In this document: piece by piece, positions 52,901 through 63,800 of the stretch
Layout of the letters: every line of letters starts with the position of its first letter
Position numbering within the stretch: position 1 is the first letter of the stretch
Origin: Membranipora membranacea
Lineage: Eukaryota; Bryozoa; Gymnolaemata; Cheilostomatida; Membraniporidae
DNA: 64,000 nt
Direction of reading: 5' to 3'
Assembly (NCBI GenBank): GCA_914767715.1
Contig: OU612075.1
Span: 17,174,001 to 17,238,000, forward strand
Notes under the pieces: generated by a model
Databases searched by the model: none
What the model was told of the DNA's origin: nothing
The model's input: the letters and a program-made list of their open reading frames with translations, nothing else
Program-made: the position numbers and the translations under genes

Positions 52901-54796
52901 TTCAATCTGTGAAGTGAAATTTGTCTTAGTTGCGAAACGAGGTGGAACTCAATGCACAAAAATACCGAATAGATGACAATGTGAGAAAGGAATATAGAAA
53001 GCAAACTGGCTCAGATATTGCAGCCTCACCACTAAGGCAATAATATTTCTCTGCCCATGCTTCGGGATGTGGCGTGTGATAAGACACCTTGCAGCTTCCT
53101 TGGCTCTACGACAACGAAAATGTCAAAAAACAAAAAACTGTTAAATATGCATTGAGAGCTAAAAGTGATGGATTGAGATGCTCATTAACCCACAGGATGG
53201 CTTCATGCTGCTGGTGCCGGCCATGAGGAGGTTGTACAAGAGAAAGCCCTGAAACAGCGCTTGGTTTCTAGCTGAAGACCTGTGTGTTGTGCAGTGGTAT
53301 GCCTACTACAGTTGGTCTTTTATAGGCACTATTGATTTTTATGTAGTTTAGAAGTAAACAATATAATTGTATCCTAGATTTCAATTATTACTGATGGACC
53401 ACATCTGGGATGACTATATATGCATGATGTTCATATCAACGATGAAGATGTGTTGGTAATCAAAAATTGACCTAGTATTAGTGCCATTATGACTGTTGGT
53501 TGTTGTGGATAATTTGGACTTAAAAAAAGTTGCTCTCTACTGGAGCAGGAGAAAGGAATCAACAGACTGGTCTGAGCAATGGAAATGACCTCAATGCTTT
53601 CCCCAGCAGAGGTATAAAATGCAGCCTTCGAAATCATAAAAAAAAACAAAGCAGCAGGCTCAGACTTACAGCTCTCTTGGATAATTGCTGAAAGAATCGT
53701 TAATATAAAAAAAAGATAGATGCCTAAAGTGGGCCAGATATGCAATGCACTGCAATAAACCTTGTGCAAAATTCACGCAAAGAAAATGTTCACTCCAAAA
53801 CAGAGTGAAAGAAAAAGCGAGGCAATTGCAATTATTTATTGACGCTGAAACTAGGTTCACTCGAAAAGCAGCAGAAGAGTGAAAACCGAGTAAGAGAAAT
53901 CTATTTAATTTTAATTTCAATATAATCACAATGTAAGGTTAAATCGTAATCACTGTCTCATTTGCTTTAACGAGTACTGACAGTGACTGTATATTACAAA
54001 GAAGACAACCAGCAATTTTAATATTTTAAGTATGATTAGTTACTTTTTCTTACTTTATAAATAATAATATCAAATTATAAAACTTTGAAATAATGCAATT
54101 GCACACTCTCCTCCGCCATGTTGTTTCAGTTACAATTATACTAAAGATGATTGGCTGAATCGAAATGGATTTTTTAAACAAATTTTCAATTTATTCGTCA
54201 GAGTAGAATTTCCCAATAACATATAGCATAAATTACAAACTGCATCGAATGCAACCATTTTTACCGGCCAGATATTGATGAAGAATACAAATCTCACCTT
54301 GTCATATTGGCAGCTGTCTTTGTGTTATTGGTATCCATATCAGTTTCTTGACTGAGGTGGTCTTTGTACCTGTGATATACTGTTCTCCTAGTTTGGACTC
54401 AATCTGCATAGTGAATGGCTGGATCAACCTAAAACAATGTCAGAAATAAATGACAATCACAAAATGTCAGCGAACGAACCACCCTTAACTTCTATCGAGC
54501 TACCGTCGCATCAGAAATCAAGGAGAAAATTTGTATTTTTACACAGCAGTTCCAAAGTATTCACATATGAAAGAAGGTCTTTTTATGTCGAATTGTCAAG
54601 GTCTTTGGAAGGTTATGTAATCAACTTACTAAATATGTCTTCCTCCTCCAAAATAGTAGTCGGCGATGTGTTTGATACACAATATGTCTCATGATAAGAC
54701 TGCTCACTTTCTTCTCCTATGGTGTCAGGCGCCACTGATATCATGCTGTTCCAACCGCAGTCGTATCGCAGAGAGTTAGATGTTCATCGGTTTTAA
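43934..54796 (+). CDS. Small protein of unknown function, four exons
   Basis: Exons 43,934-44,105 (ATG start), a 21-base micro-exon 44,439-44,459 (phase-neutral, weak GTTAGG donor), 46,337-46,492, and 54,729-54,796 (stop TAA). The joined frame is about 138 residues with the micro-exon and 131 without. An AATAAA follows at 54,822. The protein is polar, with no signal peptide or membrane segment. It is rich in charged and aromatic short motifs, such as REYLRQAHAGYPDKIEFPD in exon 3 and SYRRELDVHRF at the C-terminus. I do not recognise the family. Small cilia-associated microtubule proteins can look like this, but that is a guess. The last intron (8.2 kb) is full of retrotransposon debris. Confidence 0.6.
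44755..45110 (+). pseudogene. LINE reverse-transcriptase C-terminal fragment
   Basis: The forward frame reads SSVKYLGMHIETLLSFDKH, the conserved strand after the palm domain of many non-LTR reverse transcriptases. It then continues through stops to PLKSACRALIKSL. It is clearly degenerate and lies in an intron of the small unknown gene, in the same orientation. Confidence 0.55.
47060..48080 (+). pseudogene. Degenerate non-LTR retrotransposon (LINE) reverse transcriptase
   Basis: Recognisable pieces in order, with frameshifts and stops between them: GKATGNDWIP (RT entry motif near 47,080), VIFVYNKGDKFDKNN then ISKILEKILF (near 47,220-47,320), QFGFRK (near 47,370), FSKASDTIDCDIHDS (near 47,460-47,500), and a C-terminal KRVFILQKARVRVILNKK (near 47,945-48,000). 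The order matches a Jockey/CR1-type RT. It cannot encode an active protein. Confidence 0.65.
49430..50225 (+). pseudogene. Second LINE reverse-transcriptase fragment with altered active site
   Basis: Forward-strand pieces are VLKQFKSLKDAVPDRIKPKV and ATPKTWK near 49,470-49,645, then GNPQGSVLSQLFISIYT (50,097-50,147) and IKYADETCIIGL (50,188-50,223). The family palm motif is YADD; here it is YADE, so one catalytic aspartate is a glutamate. Stops and frameshifts separate the parts. This copy is distinct from the one at 47,060. Confidence 0.7.
50225..50345 (-). repeat. tRNA-derived SINE-like fragment
   Basis: On the reverse strand GGTTAGCACTTGCTATTCAC resembles an A-box region, followed by GTGGGTTCAAGTCCTATTAG, a good B-box. 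It abuts the end of the LINE fragment precisely at the YADE-containing frame. There is no proper acceptor stem, so it is a repeat and not a tRNA gene. Confidence 0.5.
50530..50895 (+). pseudogene. Ty3/gypsy integrase fragment
   Basis: The forward frame has MQADVRLFVRSCTSCQMRK, the zinc-binding head region of retrotransposon integrases (CTSCQ), then ASLDFIGPY at the start of the catalytic core, and, after a frameshift, IAVEHFSRWAEAYPL. The piece ends in stops. It is interrupted by the third copy of the tiny palindromic element at 50,666-50,709. No LTRs were identified. Confidence 0.75.
50666..50709. mobile_element. 28-bp palindromic insertion with 8-bp target duplication, copy 3
   Basis: The element at 50,674-50,701 starts CATAGACTTAATATATTA and ends AATATATG. 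The flanks are the identical 8-mer TAGGGACC (50,666-50,673 and 50,702-50,709); the repeat can also be read as 9 bp, GTAGGGACC. It sits inside the integrase fragment. Without the element and one 8-mer the integrase frame runs on across the site, so the empty site is visible. Its right half is more diverged than in the other copies. Confidence 0.75.
51140..52060 (+). repeat. Unclassified dispersed element, copy 1
   Basis: Contains LKEMGLVALPDL and GDICIRGVELAVAA (near 51,270-51,345), then MLENYYVDNLVTLPQVENHS (51,815-51,873). The same peptides in the same order occur at 52,495-52,800. These are two diverged copies of one mobile element's coding part, perhaps a LINE first open frame or a gag-like frame. 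I do not recognise the family. Confidence 0.5.
52490..52960 (+). repeat. Unclassified dispersed element, copy 2
   Basis: Reads KLKEMGLIALPDS, then GDICMRSEELAVAGWDTNK, MLENRDVDNSAHKSD and LKTKVGRQPN, parallel to 51,140-52,060 but with shorter spacing. The open frame of 87 codons here is the better-preserved copy. It may be two insertions or a local duplication. Confidence 0.5.
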
Positions 54797-54821
54797 AATG
54801 AATATCGTAATATTATCTGAA

Positions 54822-54827
54822 AATAAA
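54822..54827 (+). promoter_or_regulatory. Poly(A) signal of the small unknown gene
   Basis: AATAAA lies 26 bases after the stop codon at 54,794-54,796. The short spacing supports the last exon assignment. Confidence 0.5.
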
Positions 54828-54949
54828 ATTTACCGATACAGTTATTAATAATAACTTGCGTCTATTTTTATTGTCTTGATACCCGGTAATACCGTGTGAG
54901 AAATCTTGATGTTGCTTGGTTGTTGGTTTCCGGTATCAGTTGTGGAGCT

Positions 54950-55030
54950 GCAGACTGGATACCAATGTGGCACAAGAGCATTTGAGGTCGGATGCCCTTC
55001 CTGACACCATCGTGATCCGCAAGGAAGGTA
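54950..55030 (-). repeat. Possible retroelement 3' tail
   Basis: Reverse-strand GGTGTCAGGAAGGGCATCCG resembles the conserved tail found at the 3' ends of some RTE-type and SINE elements in many animals. I see no more of the element. The assignment is from memory of the motif only. Confidence 0.3.
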
Positions 55031-55089
55031 AAGAACCATACCCTACCCATTACATCATACCGATTAACAAAGCATAAATTATACTTTTA

Positions 55090-56640
55090 ATGAATAAATT
55101 GGAAGTCCTAAAGGATAACTTTTGTGAAATCCGTTACACAAAAAGTATTCTACAATCAATGGATTGTGAAGTCAGCCTGTTAAGTTACTCATTTAATTAT
55201 TTGCTTCTCGAAGATAACGAATACAATGCGCGATGCCATAGGCATTTTTTTTGTTGCAGTTGGAGAAATAAGATTACTAATATAATAAATGACATTTATA
55301 ATCAACCAGCACAAAAAGAATCAACAGCAGTGCGGCGCAAGATAAAACTTCAACTTAACAGGTCAAACACTATGTCGCCAATCCTCGATAAACCAAATAG
55401 AGTAGCAATAAATCCATCTTCTTAGTGAAGGTAAACTTGAGAAAATGGCGTTTCAGCTATCCGCCCATCGGCTACATTTTGAGAACTGGTTACCACACAA
55501 CAATACAAGCAACAGCTGTGCAAAGCTGGCTATTAGGAAAGCTGAACAAAAGCTGATACGTACAGTTTATGAGGAGAAGCTTTCAGATTAGGATTATTCT
55601 GGTATTATCTGTCCGCTTGTTTTTAGCAAAGATTCATTGCCTCATCAGTCCACTTAATGGTCCACTTAATCATGTAATTGGGTTTTCAAATAATGAATTC
55701 TAATGGGCTTGCCAGTTTTAGACATAATTATTGTCAACTATTGATATTCAAGGTTTTGTAAATGTATTTCGTTTTGGCTTCAATGATATAGTCTGTTTTA
55801 AAACGGATAACAAGGATAACAATAATATTCGATGGAAGCGTTATAGGGCCTACACCCCTTCCTTAACACGTCCGTCCGCTGGTCTCTAAAAATGATGTGT
55901 CATTTATGTCTCTTTGAAAAATATATTAGAGTTCAAGTAAACTCCATAATCATGAGATGTAATCTTATTATAACCCTGATTGAGTCAACAGATTGTGTAG
56001 TAAGATAGATTTATTTGGGTACCAGAACCTCATGACCTATCAAACATTAAGACAACACAGTAATAAAATCTACATTGTGAAAATATAAACTCAATGTAGC
56101 ATTACAAAATGGTAAATTATTGACACTTTGGCATTATTCAACAGGAAATAACAAAACATCATACACCATGACTTAGAATCTAAAATAAAACTCAAGGGAG
56201 CTCAATAATACCGAAGAAAACATCCACTATTTTATTATATTAATATAAAAATATTTTCAGTGTAGAACTAAAGAGTATTGGCAATAATTTGTCAGCTTTA
56301 TTAGCATCAGAGGCACAAACGACAAGAGATTGTGATCAACACCAAGTTAGGAGCATTGATATGGAATAAACCTATATAAACCTCAGTGGTTAGGAGTCTT
56401 AAATGCGACCACTCACTGAAGTGTAAGGTGGTAGTAGTGAGGGAGAAAATTGGATTAACTTTGATATAAGGAGCCTGGACAGGCTAAGAAAAATTCTTCC
56501 ACATAATATAAAAATAAAACAATATGAAAAAAACCTGACCAATCTGTTTGCTGAAAGTTTGCGACAACAACTATCAAGTAGTATCCACAAAGCTCTGCAT
56601 ATGTAGATTACCACGCGGGTAGTGGATGGATGGATTTATT
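55090..56640 (+). pseudogene. Interrupted forward coding-like stretch, unknown
   Basis: An open frame of 111 codons (55,090-55,425) is followed by frames with protein-like sequence but in-frame stops: MAFQLSAHRLHFENWLP near 55,445, VELKSIGNNLSALLASEA near 56,262, and INFDIRSLDRLRKILP near 56,455. Several breaks are TAA or TAG while the frames end at TGA. It could be a decayed gene, a transposon remnant or chance. No family is recognised. Confidence 0.3.
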
Positions 56641-57259
56641 ACTATAATTGACAAAAAGCCATGAAATTCGGAGTAGACACTGACAATAGACAAAAGATAG
56701 AAAAATCAGGTCTCTGTGGTAAAATTTGAAAAAGAATATTATTTAGTGTGAGAATCAGATGTCATTAAAAGCAGTCTCAGCCCCAGGCACCTCTTTACTT
56801 AATGGTGCGGTAACGTCCTGATGGGCATTTATTTAGGAAACTCATTTATTAAGTGGTCCTAATCGTGTATGTATTTGAGAGCAAGTACCATCAGGGTTGG
56901 TTTTTACACTTTTGCATTTGGCATCAATCTCCTGATTTGGTGATAACTACACCTCACTCATGTTTCATATATCACAACATGCAGCTATGAAGCATAAAAT
57001 AAAGTTAGGACTTCAATAAATGAGACAAATATATTGCTCAAAGTTGTGCGTTGTCAGGACAAATAATGCAGTGATTTAGTTTAAATTATGCCAAATAACC
57101 ATACTATTATCAGTGGTAGCTTCCACCTACGCTATCACTACCTTAAACCAGATAACCAGACTTTCAATAGGTCAGCCCTCCATGACAATAATATTATTTA
57201 TTAACAAACTCATTTGATTAGCTTTACCATTCATTTTTGTGTTTTTTTCACACCTGCAG

Positions 57260-57353
57260 TTGTAATGAACCTCCCTGGGGGATTCATAAGCGTGTGTCGC
57301 AGGGTTTCCCTTACGATGAACCTTCTGACATTTTAACAGAATATGAATGGGAG
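57260..57353 (+). CDS. Exon-like segment of an unknown forward gene
   Basis: A good acceptor (TTTTTTTCACACCTGCAG) precedes an open segment reading PPWGIHKRVSQGF and DEPSDILTEYEWE, followed by the donor GAG-GTAAGC. It ends in phase 0, which fits the exon at 58,738. Its upstream partner should end in phase 2 and was not found. Confidence 0.45.
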
Positions 57354-57834
57354 GTAAGCATAATAAGGACAATTAGTTACAGTTTGCAAGCTTTACTCAA
57401 ATATATTGCTCATTCATACTTAAAAATAGCTTTTTCACAGTCAAGACAAGCCATAAAAATCCCAGAAAGCTGAAAATTGATCATATGCTGCATCAAACCA
57501 ACAGAATTCAAGTAACATAATGTCATCCCATAGAAAACCCCCAATGAGTATCAAAATTATGAAAACCTTCTAGATGCATCTAAAGAGAATGAATGGGGAT
57601 CATTGTGAAGTTCTATAAAATATGGCTCTTGCCATCAAGTTTAACAGTGCATCCCAGTAGTGACATAGTTTGGCACTGGATGAAAAATAACACAGGAAAC
57701 ATATAGAAACGGACGGAATGAACATTACCACAAAAAAACTACAAACAGGACACATAATACAATATTCATTGTTATAAAGTCACACAAATAATGCAAGGAC
57801 AACGCAAATGAGAAAAAAAACTAGAATAATATAA

Positions 57835-60800
57835 TTATTTCCATATGGCCTGAGTTTTAGTCCCAGCGGAATGTCGCTTTACTCTGTTTCTATCTTTTTC
57901 TTTTGCCTGCTTGCTGAGTGTAGACTTCTCAGGCGTCAGTGGTTTTATTCTTGAGGAGCCAGACTGGAAATAAAGAGATTAGGTCATTTTTATTCTGGAA
58001 TGTGGTCTTTACGACACATCAATCTCATGGTTGAGGTATGGGAAGAGTGGTTGATAGTGGCATGCCAGTATGGGCTGTGGCTGTTGTGAAATGCCACTAC
58101 CAGCAACCCGGCCAGAGTTTGAGCACTAAACTACAATTAACACTGAATCAGGTCCGCAACTGACAGTAGCTCCAAGCTGCAAGTTATTCACTATGTTTCC
58201 AAGGTTCGATTTTGTGGTTCACTCCAATTTCGAATGGTTAGAATCCAGTGGATTCTAACCATTCCCATGATGGGAAAAACATGAAAAGAATCTACCGCGG
58301 CTGGGACCCGGCCTCCCGCGTATAATCCCTTTGAAGGCATTGTGTGCAAGCGCGCTAACCATTCAGCCATGCCGCCAATTAGGATATCGGTCGAATAAAC
58401 ACGGTATGGATATTCGCGTCCAAAAAGTCATTCGTCACAATCAGAATTTGATTTTAATGCCATTTCCATGGGGCGATTACTCCCGAAATCCTTACAAAAT
58501 CGAACCTTGGAAACATAGTGATTGAGAGCTTACTGTTTATATTGGATCAAGAGTGCAGTGATGGTAAACATTGGAGTTTCTTTTGAATATGAACAATATA
58601 AATTTAATTTCCCAAGTTAAATTATACTTTATACTTCATGTGCTCATAATAACACCTCTATATGAGTAGACAAACTTCCTTACTGCCGCAATTAATATAA
58701 TTGAATTTAAGGATTGCATACAAATTTTATCTCACAGCAACACATCATTTTGCTTACAGAGCTTTTGCGTGACGTCGATGAGCGATTAGTTGATGATCGG
58801 TCAAAGCTTTCAGTTAAATCTCTCTTTGTGTTTCTGTCATTTCTATCACTGCAAATAAGCATTACTTTGAGGAAAAAAAAGCTCACATCACAACACAGCA
58901 AAGTGGTAAATGTATTATCAACAAGTTTGGTGGATGATTATTATCAGTCATTAGCAATTCGGTGCATCGAGATTTTGATACATGGCTTTTTGCATTCGTT
59001 TGATAATGATCTATATTCTATATTCATACCAATATTAATTCATAGCAATGGGCCTAATAGCTTAGCAGTGACTCACTATTCAAGCAAAGTAATTTGTGAA
59101 ACGTTACATCAAAATGTATATTCAAATACTGTGAGCAAGCCATTTACATGTTTCGAGGCCTCTTCTATTTTATGCATCAGTGAGATGCGTAAGATAAAAA
59201 GGAATACCAACAGTGGTCAACTTCTGCAATCAGCACAGTTGTCGAGTGAACAAAATTCAAAATAAGTAGCGTTAAATTTGACCTTGCTGAGTGGCGTGTG
59301 ATTCCCAGACCCGGGTTTGTTTGCTTGAAGTAGTTAAAGTATTACATCAAGCTTGAGCCAAAAAACACGGTAAGCCAATGAAACAAGCAGATCATGTTAA
59401 CCATCAAAACGGCAGGACACTTAATATTGTGACAAGCATACAAGGTGCTCCTTCTATGAGTTGTTAGACTACTTACAGCTCTTTTATGAAGCCAGTATGG
59501 TTATTTACGGCCACAGATTTGAGATACTGCAGATACTCAGCAGTACTCGGAGTTGCCCCGTTATTACCATTCTGACCCCCATACTTAGTGATAAGAGACG
59601 CTATCTCTTTGGGATCCACTTTTTTTGATGAGCCTTTTACCGGAGGGGTGTGGCCTGTCAGGAGGGAGGAGCCAACTATCTCCTTACGAAATGCTTTCTT
59701 TGGAGATTCATGATTATCCTGAAAATATAACAGAGTAGTTTCTGTTAAAAGCTCATTAATTGGTAAGGACAAGAAATTTAAACTTGGTCTCTGAATTGTG
59801 GAAAGCACTGGACCTGATTTTGCAGCCAAAGTCTGCGTAAAAGCGTTGCATAGCATGTTCAACATGGAAACTGTCTTCAATAGAGCAATATAGGGCCAAC
59901 ATACCTCTCAACACAAAATATCTATTTTAATATACAATGCCCTTTGCTCTGTTGAAAGCACTCTCTCTAACCAATGACATCTCTGGTAGATTTTTGGTAA
60001 AACAGACGGACAGACAGACAGACAGTGATTTAGTTAATATTCAGACTCACGGGATCATGTAGAATGACAGAGTGATCATGTAGACCACTGATAACACTAA
60101 TATGTGACTCATCCAGATCTATACGAGTCTCAATCAGTGGATCTCCAACTGAACGGTTCAACAGCTACAAGTACAACATCAAAAAAGTTATACATAAATA
60201 TGAAATACAGATACACTGGTAAACTAGTGCTAGATCATGTTCGAGGGTGAGTTTAGCCAGTAGGCTTACTGAGAACTTGCCTATTTTGACAAGTCCCCCC
60301 CACCAACAAAGACAGGTTAACTTAGAAAAATTCTTTAGCTGACTGAATAGGATGAATCTTGACGGCAAGTATGTAAAGCTAAACGGATGCTACTGACATT
60401 CTTCAAATAGCGATGATTGCAGAAACAGAAGAGATTTTCTGGTACACCTTAGATTTAATTATGTTTGTTGTGATCTAACAGTCTAAAATCTTAGACTAGC
60501 TTGGGTTATGAGTCTATGACATTGACATTGAAATTGTTGTCTAGTGCAAATGAAAATGTCTGGTTTACGGAAAGCACAGCATTTACATCTAACAACAAAC
60601 CACATCTTTAAAAATACCAAACTTCAATAAGGGTCTGATGCAACATAGATTGGGGAGAGGCATGGATCAATAAGACAGCAAGCTACAACAAAAGGTGCAA
60701 GAAGGCATACACACTCTCTGGTGACGTGGTGTCAATGCAAATTCTCATCTAGAATATAAATATAATCGTGTGTGTACCACCGGTGGCTATATTTACACAC

Positions 60801-63800
60801 TAAACCTGCCTGTAACTATGAATAAAATCAGTAATATTAGGTCAACAGTGTACTGTTTATAAGATTATGGCTACAATAAGGATGATGAAAATGGGCAGTG
60901 TTTAACATAGGGTCCCAAAACGCACCAATAACTGCTGATCTAAAGATTTCATCCATCAAAGAGTTAGATTGATGTAGCATATACACACGTATAAATTGAC
61001 TCTGTGTTTGTAGTGTTTAATGGTTACTTACCTTTTTGATATAATCTTGTAGTTCAGCTTGTCTCTTATGCCTATACATGGACTCATTCTCATTCCTAAA
61101 GTGGAAATCATCACATCACAAACACAGCCAACATTAATTGTGCCTTAATAATCACATCACATGAATGAAAATAATGCAGTCAACAATATTGATAAAAATC
61201 CTTAAATTTTGTAAATTGGTAAGTGATAAACTTGTGGTGAATACACTGGAGTTCTGAGTGGAAGTATAACCGTTTAGCAAGTAGTTCAAAATATGAATAG
61301 AAGATTTGAAGTCATGGTTGTCCTTTAAAGCCCAATAACTAATCGGAAGCGGAAAAGTTAACTTTCACATTTCTTGGACAGCTGATTTGAGTGCATATAT
61401 CCGTTCTTTTCGGCCAAGCCCAGACAAATTTTTAATTGGAAACTTTTTAATAACTAATATCTTATTGTTAGAAACACATATCCTCATTTGTGTAAACCTA
61501 ATTAAGTCATCATCATCCACATTTCAGCGTCCCAATATCGTTTGAATAAAGCGCTACATTTATGACATATATATATATATATCAGACTTACAGATCATAT
61601 GTATCTGTGGACACTGTACTCTTTACTTCATCATCTCTCTCAGCTTCTACACTCTGAGACTTATCTCCCCGGTCTGTCTGTGTGTCCTCACTCATACCGG
61701 CCTCTTCAGCTAACCTGAAAATTATAACACGGCAAAACTATTAGGTTAAGGCTATTGTTGAATGATCTGCAATCACATCACTTGAAAATGTGAATGAAGA
61801 TTTTCACAACAGAGGATTCATCTGCTGGAATGTTTTCTACCACTGATGAAGAGAAAAAATTGACGCAATTGGTATCGTGTAATAGCAAAATGTTCAATAG
61901 TTGGCCGAGCAGTATAAAATTGAAAGTTACTCTCTCCTCTACTTCTGCCATTGAACCGAGGGAGAACCGAGGGAGAACAGGGAGAACCGAGGGAGAACCG
62001 AGGCAGAACAGGACGATTCTCCCTGTTCAAACATAATAAATGGAACTATCAAATTCTGTATCAATCATTGCTCATTGTTCAATAGGGTACACAACTAAAT
62101 TTAAATATAAAGCCAAGAACTTTCTATATAAATCAGGAAATCTTTCGTGTAGAGAAGCCATCAGAATTTAAACTGCAACAACAGGGTCCGGCTGCTCTAA
62201 GATAATGCTTGTCGTGTTCAGTTCCACACAAGAAATATCACCCCTGGTTGATCAGCGATTTGAAAAAGGATAAGATGTTACTACAACTTACTGTTGTCTA
62301 TGCTGTTGGTACTGTTGTTGATAGTTACTATCACTGTGTGCCTCAGAGCTAGTGTAGCCTCGGTTACTATCTGAATTAGGTACGGGTGGTGAGCTTGCCT
62401 CCCCACTTGTGTCTGTGGTCGATACCATCAGCAGTTGGTCATTTGGCACACGTTCTAGAAACAGCAAACAATTCAAATGCACATCAAAAATATCGAACAT
62501 CTAACCAAATTTGTGCATGTAACACTAACAGCTCGTAGGAATTTGATCATTCAGGCATCAACCTTTATCAGAGTTTGAATAAGCTACAGACTCCCTACAC
62601 CATTATTACGTCGGCTTAATTTCCATAGCAGAGAAATTTTGGTTTAATAATTGGTGTGAATTCTTATAGACATATAAACATATCAAGTAGACATACTTTT
62701 AAGTGGAGTACTGTTGTTCTGCTTGTGAGAGGGAGGAGGAGCTGATCTAGCCTCAGACACATAGCTTGGTGTATGAAGTGATGGTCTGGAGCCTGTATGA
62801 CCTGAACTGCTTCCATCTACAAAGTAACCACATGTGATGACAAAGACCGACAGCTCATTGCGCATGTTGAGATAAAGATTTGTTTCCTATGTCTAGCCAG
62901 GGTGAGATAGTATAGTCACTGTCATTTTACAATATCATTTATTGTCAGCATCGCAAGAATATATTATTCATGTCCACGTCTTCAATAAGTCACAATAAAG
63001 TGATGGATAAGAGCCTGTCGAATGTGATGTGCACAGACGCTGACTGCTGTGCTTTTAATCCTTCCTTATATGAAAAGTATTGCAGATCAAAATGGTGATA
63101 ATGTGACAAGTATCAGCGGTGGCATTGTAGCAAGTCAAGGCACATAATTTAGTGGCTCAGACACACGGATTTACAAAGGAGCTGTCATTAAAGATGGAAT
63201 AGAAACTACGCACAGCTGGATTTGCTTGGATGAGCTGGAACAGCAGGAAGATAACTCCCCAGGCCTGCAGCACCCTGTAATGACAAAAATATAAATATAA
63301 GCGTCCTTTTCCAACTTAGTTGCATCAAAATTTCTGGTTTGGTTTTTTTTTACACTAGGTACAACAGGGAGGTACTGACCAAGATAAAATATGCATCATG
63401 CTGTGATAGATGACTGACCTTTGCTACCACCATCATCTATGAGCGCAGCTAAATTAGCACAGTCCATGGGAAAATGTACAATTCAAATTAGTAGTTATGC
63501 ACTCTCTGAAGTATATGTTCAGAGAGGTCACAACTCCAATATATGACAACCTGATCTGCAATATTACATTACAAAACTTTATCTGAACAGAACCAGGAAC
63601 AATTCATAATAGCCATAAAGTTTTGTTTAGCTGAATACAAGCTCATGTCATGCTGATTTTAATCATACTACAGCGAATGAGCAAACCTGGTGCAAAATCA
63701 TTATATGATTTATATGTAAATATGTATCGTATTATCACTGAAAAACAAGACCGAGGTCAGGCAGAGCATTGATAAGGACGGCAAGACTACAAATCCATAT

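Noticed and set aside
54437-54694. Forward frame of 85 codons just before the last exon of the small gene
   Set aside because: It lacks an acceptor and donor in phase with that gene and has no recognisable motif; kept as undecided but not supported.
58331-58525. Forward frame of 64 codons
   Set aside because: It lies entirely inside the inverted-repeat transposon and includes its terminal repeat.
63418-63450. A 30-base reverse-strand mini-exon (AALIDDGGSK)
   Set aside because: In the phase required by its neighbours it contains TAG, and the flanking exons join cleanly without it.
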